24,034 bases of DNA, from NCBI GenBank assembly GCA_050010255.1, contig JBEKLJ010000019.1, positions 1 through 24,034 on the forward strand. The letters are read 5' to 3'. Each line of letters opens with the position of its first letter. Within the stretch, counting starts at the first letter, position 1. The position numbers were made by a program, and so were the translations under genes. This DNA comes from JBEKLJ01 sp050010255 (GTDB lineage: Bacteria > Acidobacteriota > Terriglobia > Bryobacterales > Bryobacteraceae). The notes under the pieces were generated by a model. It was not told the DNA's origin, searched no databases, and saw only the letters and a list, made by a program, of their open reading frames with translations. Shown here in pieces: positions 23,014 to 24,034 of the stretch.

Positions 23014-23963
23014 GCTTCCAACAAGGATGCCACGAATTTGTCCGGCTCGAAGGGCAAAAGATCCTCAAGCTTCTCGCCCACACCCACATAGCGGATGGGC
23101 AAGTTCAATTCGCGCGCGATGGGGACGACAATGCCGCCCTTGGCGGTGCCATCGAGCTTGGTGAGGACGATGCCGGTGACGCCGGAAGTCTCGGTGAAGC
23201 GGCGGGCCTGCTCCAGGCCGTTCTGGCCCGTGGTGGCGTCGAGCACCAGCAGGACCTCGTGCGGGGCGCCGGGGATGAGGCGCGCGGCGGTGCGGCGCAT
23301 CTTCTCGAGCTCGGCCATGAGGTTCGACTTGGTGTGGAGGCGGCCGGCGGTGTCGGCGATGACGTAGTCGATCTTGCGCGCGCGGCCGGCCTGGATGGCA
23401 TCGAACAACACGGCGCTGGGGTCGGCGCCGGGCTTCTGGCGTATGACTTCGGCGCCCGCCCGCTGGCCCCAGACCTCGAGCTGGTCGATGGCGGCGGCGC
23501 GGAAGGTGTCGGCGGCGCACAGCAGGACGCTGCGGCCCTCGGCGTGGTAGAGGCGCGCGAGCTTGCCGATGGTGGTGGTCTTGCCCGTGCCGTTGACGCC
23601 CACCAGCATCACCACCGCGGGCGGCTCGGCCACCCGCGGCAGCGGGCGCTCGGCGGCTTCCAGCACTCCGGTCAAGTGCTCGCGAATGAGCTGGCGGAGT
23701 TCCTGAGCGTCCCGCAGCAGCTTGCGGTCCACGCGCTGGCGGATGAGCTCCAGAATCTCGTTGGTGGTTCTAACGCCTATGTCGGCGCCGATGAGGGTAT
23801 ACTCCAGCTCCTCGAGCAGCCCGGCGTCGATCTGCTTTCGGCCGGCTAGCGCGGTCTCCAGGTGAGAGACCAGCCCGGTGCGCGTCTTCTGGATGCCGCT
23901 CTTGAGACGCTCCACCAGCGACGGTTCGCTCGGCACCGAGCCGAACAGGGTTTGGATCGCCAT
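23010..23963 (-). CDS. ftsY: Signal recognition particle receptor FtsY
   Basis: A 317-residue SRP-type GTPase that docks the SRP-ribosome complex at the inner membrane. An N-domain of helices (15-110) leads into the G-domain with G1 GVNGTGKTTT (122-131), the insertion-box segment AADTFRAAAIDQLEVW, G3 DTAGR (204-208), G4 TKLDG and the closing motif GVGEKLEDLLPF. The acidic A-domain of E. coli FtsY is missing; only a short N-terminal stretch (MAIQTLFGSVPSEPS) precedes the N-domain, the common short form. It is the first gene of an operon with ribD and ribE. The ATG lies six bases after a TAGATT box, with no Shine-Dalgarno sequence. Confidence 0.96.
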   Translation of the reverse strand: MAIQTLFGSVPSEPSLVERLKSGIQKTRTGLVSHLETALAGRKQIDAGLLEELEYTLIGADIGVRTTNEILELIRQRVDRKLLRDAQELRQLIREHLTGVLEAAERPLPRVAEPPAVVMLVGVNGTGKTTTIGKLARLYHAEGRSVLLCAADTFRAAAIDQLEVWGQRAGAEVIRQKPGADPSAVLFDAIQAGRARKIDYVIADTAGRLHTKSNLMAELEKMRRTAARLIPGAPHEVLLVLDATTGQNGLEQARRFTETSGVTGIVLTKLDGTAKGGIVVPIARELNLPIRYVGVGEKLEDLLPFEPDKFVASLLEA

Positions 23964-23969
23964 GCGTTG

Positions 23970-23981
23970 AATCTAATTCTA
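23970..23981 (-). promoter_or_regulatory. Putative -10 region of the ftsY-ribD-ribE operon
   Basis: Two adjacent -10-like hexamers on the minus strand, TAGAAT (23981-23976) and TAGATT (23975-23970), end 12 and 6 bases before the ATG. No Shine-Dalgarno sequence follows. The rest of the window to 24034 holds no gene that I can see. Confidence 0.4.
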
Positions 23982-24034
23982 GCCCCCCCGTATTCCAGGC
24001 GTTCGTAGCGCGCGCACTTCCGTTGTTTGGATCC

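Noticed and set aside
24029..24034. GGATCC (BamHI site) at the very end of the window
   Set aside because: Could be a clone or assembly junction, but a six-base site is expected by chance and no vector sequence is visible.
23014..24034. FMN riboswitch for the riboflavin genes
   Set aside because: ribD starts inside the ftsY overlap, and the 71 bases before ftsY have none of the RFN element helices or conserved loops.
1..24034. CRISPR arrays, tRNA, rRNA or transposase genes
   Set aside because: No regularly spaced repeats, cloverleaf-like sequences, rRNA motifs or DDE/recombinase proteins were seen. R1 and R2 copies are far apart and not in arrays.

Overview
The window looks like a piece of chromosome from a high-GC, LPS-bearing diderm. 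My best guess is Acidobacteriota of the Solibacter/Bryobacter kind. This is an inference from GC-rich codon use, the lipid A genes, the Omp85/TamB operon and the mix of conserved orphan genes. There is no rRNA or tRNA to settle it. Nothing suggests a plasmid or phage. The one clear accessory island is a small vapBC module.

Layout. 1-7106 (minus): a tightly coupled envelope operon of an Omp85/BamA-like protein with about seven POTRA repeats, a short SurA-N-like periplasmic protein without a parvulin domain, and a TamB-like protein that runs off the left edge. 7172-8197 (plus): a ThiF/MoeB-type adenylyltransferase. 8289-8970 (minus): a VapBC toxin-antitoxin module, bracketed by a duplication of the last codons of the thiF-like gene. 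9091-11000: divergent lpxA (minus) and lpxD (plus), sharing a near-symmetric -10 box. 11067-11759 (minus): a histidine-kinase-like protein with the phosphoacceptor His replaced. 11760-12257: the longest gene-free stretch. 12258-12890 (plus): infC, without rpmI or rplT behind it. 12978-14386 (minus): a ComF-like phosphoribosyltransferase and an HNH endonuclease, coupled stop-to-start. 14393-14973: two small hypothetical genes in convergent orientation. 15214-18029 (minus): a single-ring Clp-type AAA+ ATPase followed by a fused TssB-TssC contractile-sheath protein. 18180-19993 (minus): an M48 metalloprotease with a strong intrinsic terminator, then an SDR oxidoreductase. 20094-21236 (plus): a class V aminotransferase. 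21264-23963 (minus): an ftsY-ribD-ribE operon.

How the genes relate. Much of the window serves the outer membrane: Omp85, TamB, the SurA-like protein, LpxA, LpxD and perhaps the M48 protease. FtsY adds inner-membrane targeting. The most unusual items are the isolated fused TssBC sheath protein beside a lone ClpA/C-like ring that carries an LGF tripeptide where ClpP partners have theirs; two families of short dispersed repeats, one forming a long hairpin; the vapBC insertion that recreates the thiF 3' end; and a recurring pattern in which a TANNNT box lies 6-9 bases before the start codon with no Shine-Dalgarno sequence, suggesting widespread leaderless transcripts. No CRISPR array, tRNA, rRNA or transposase gene was seen.
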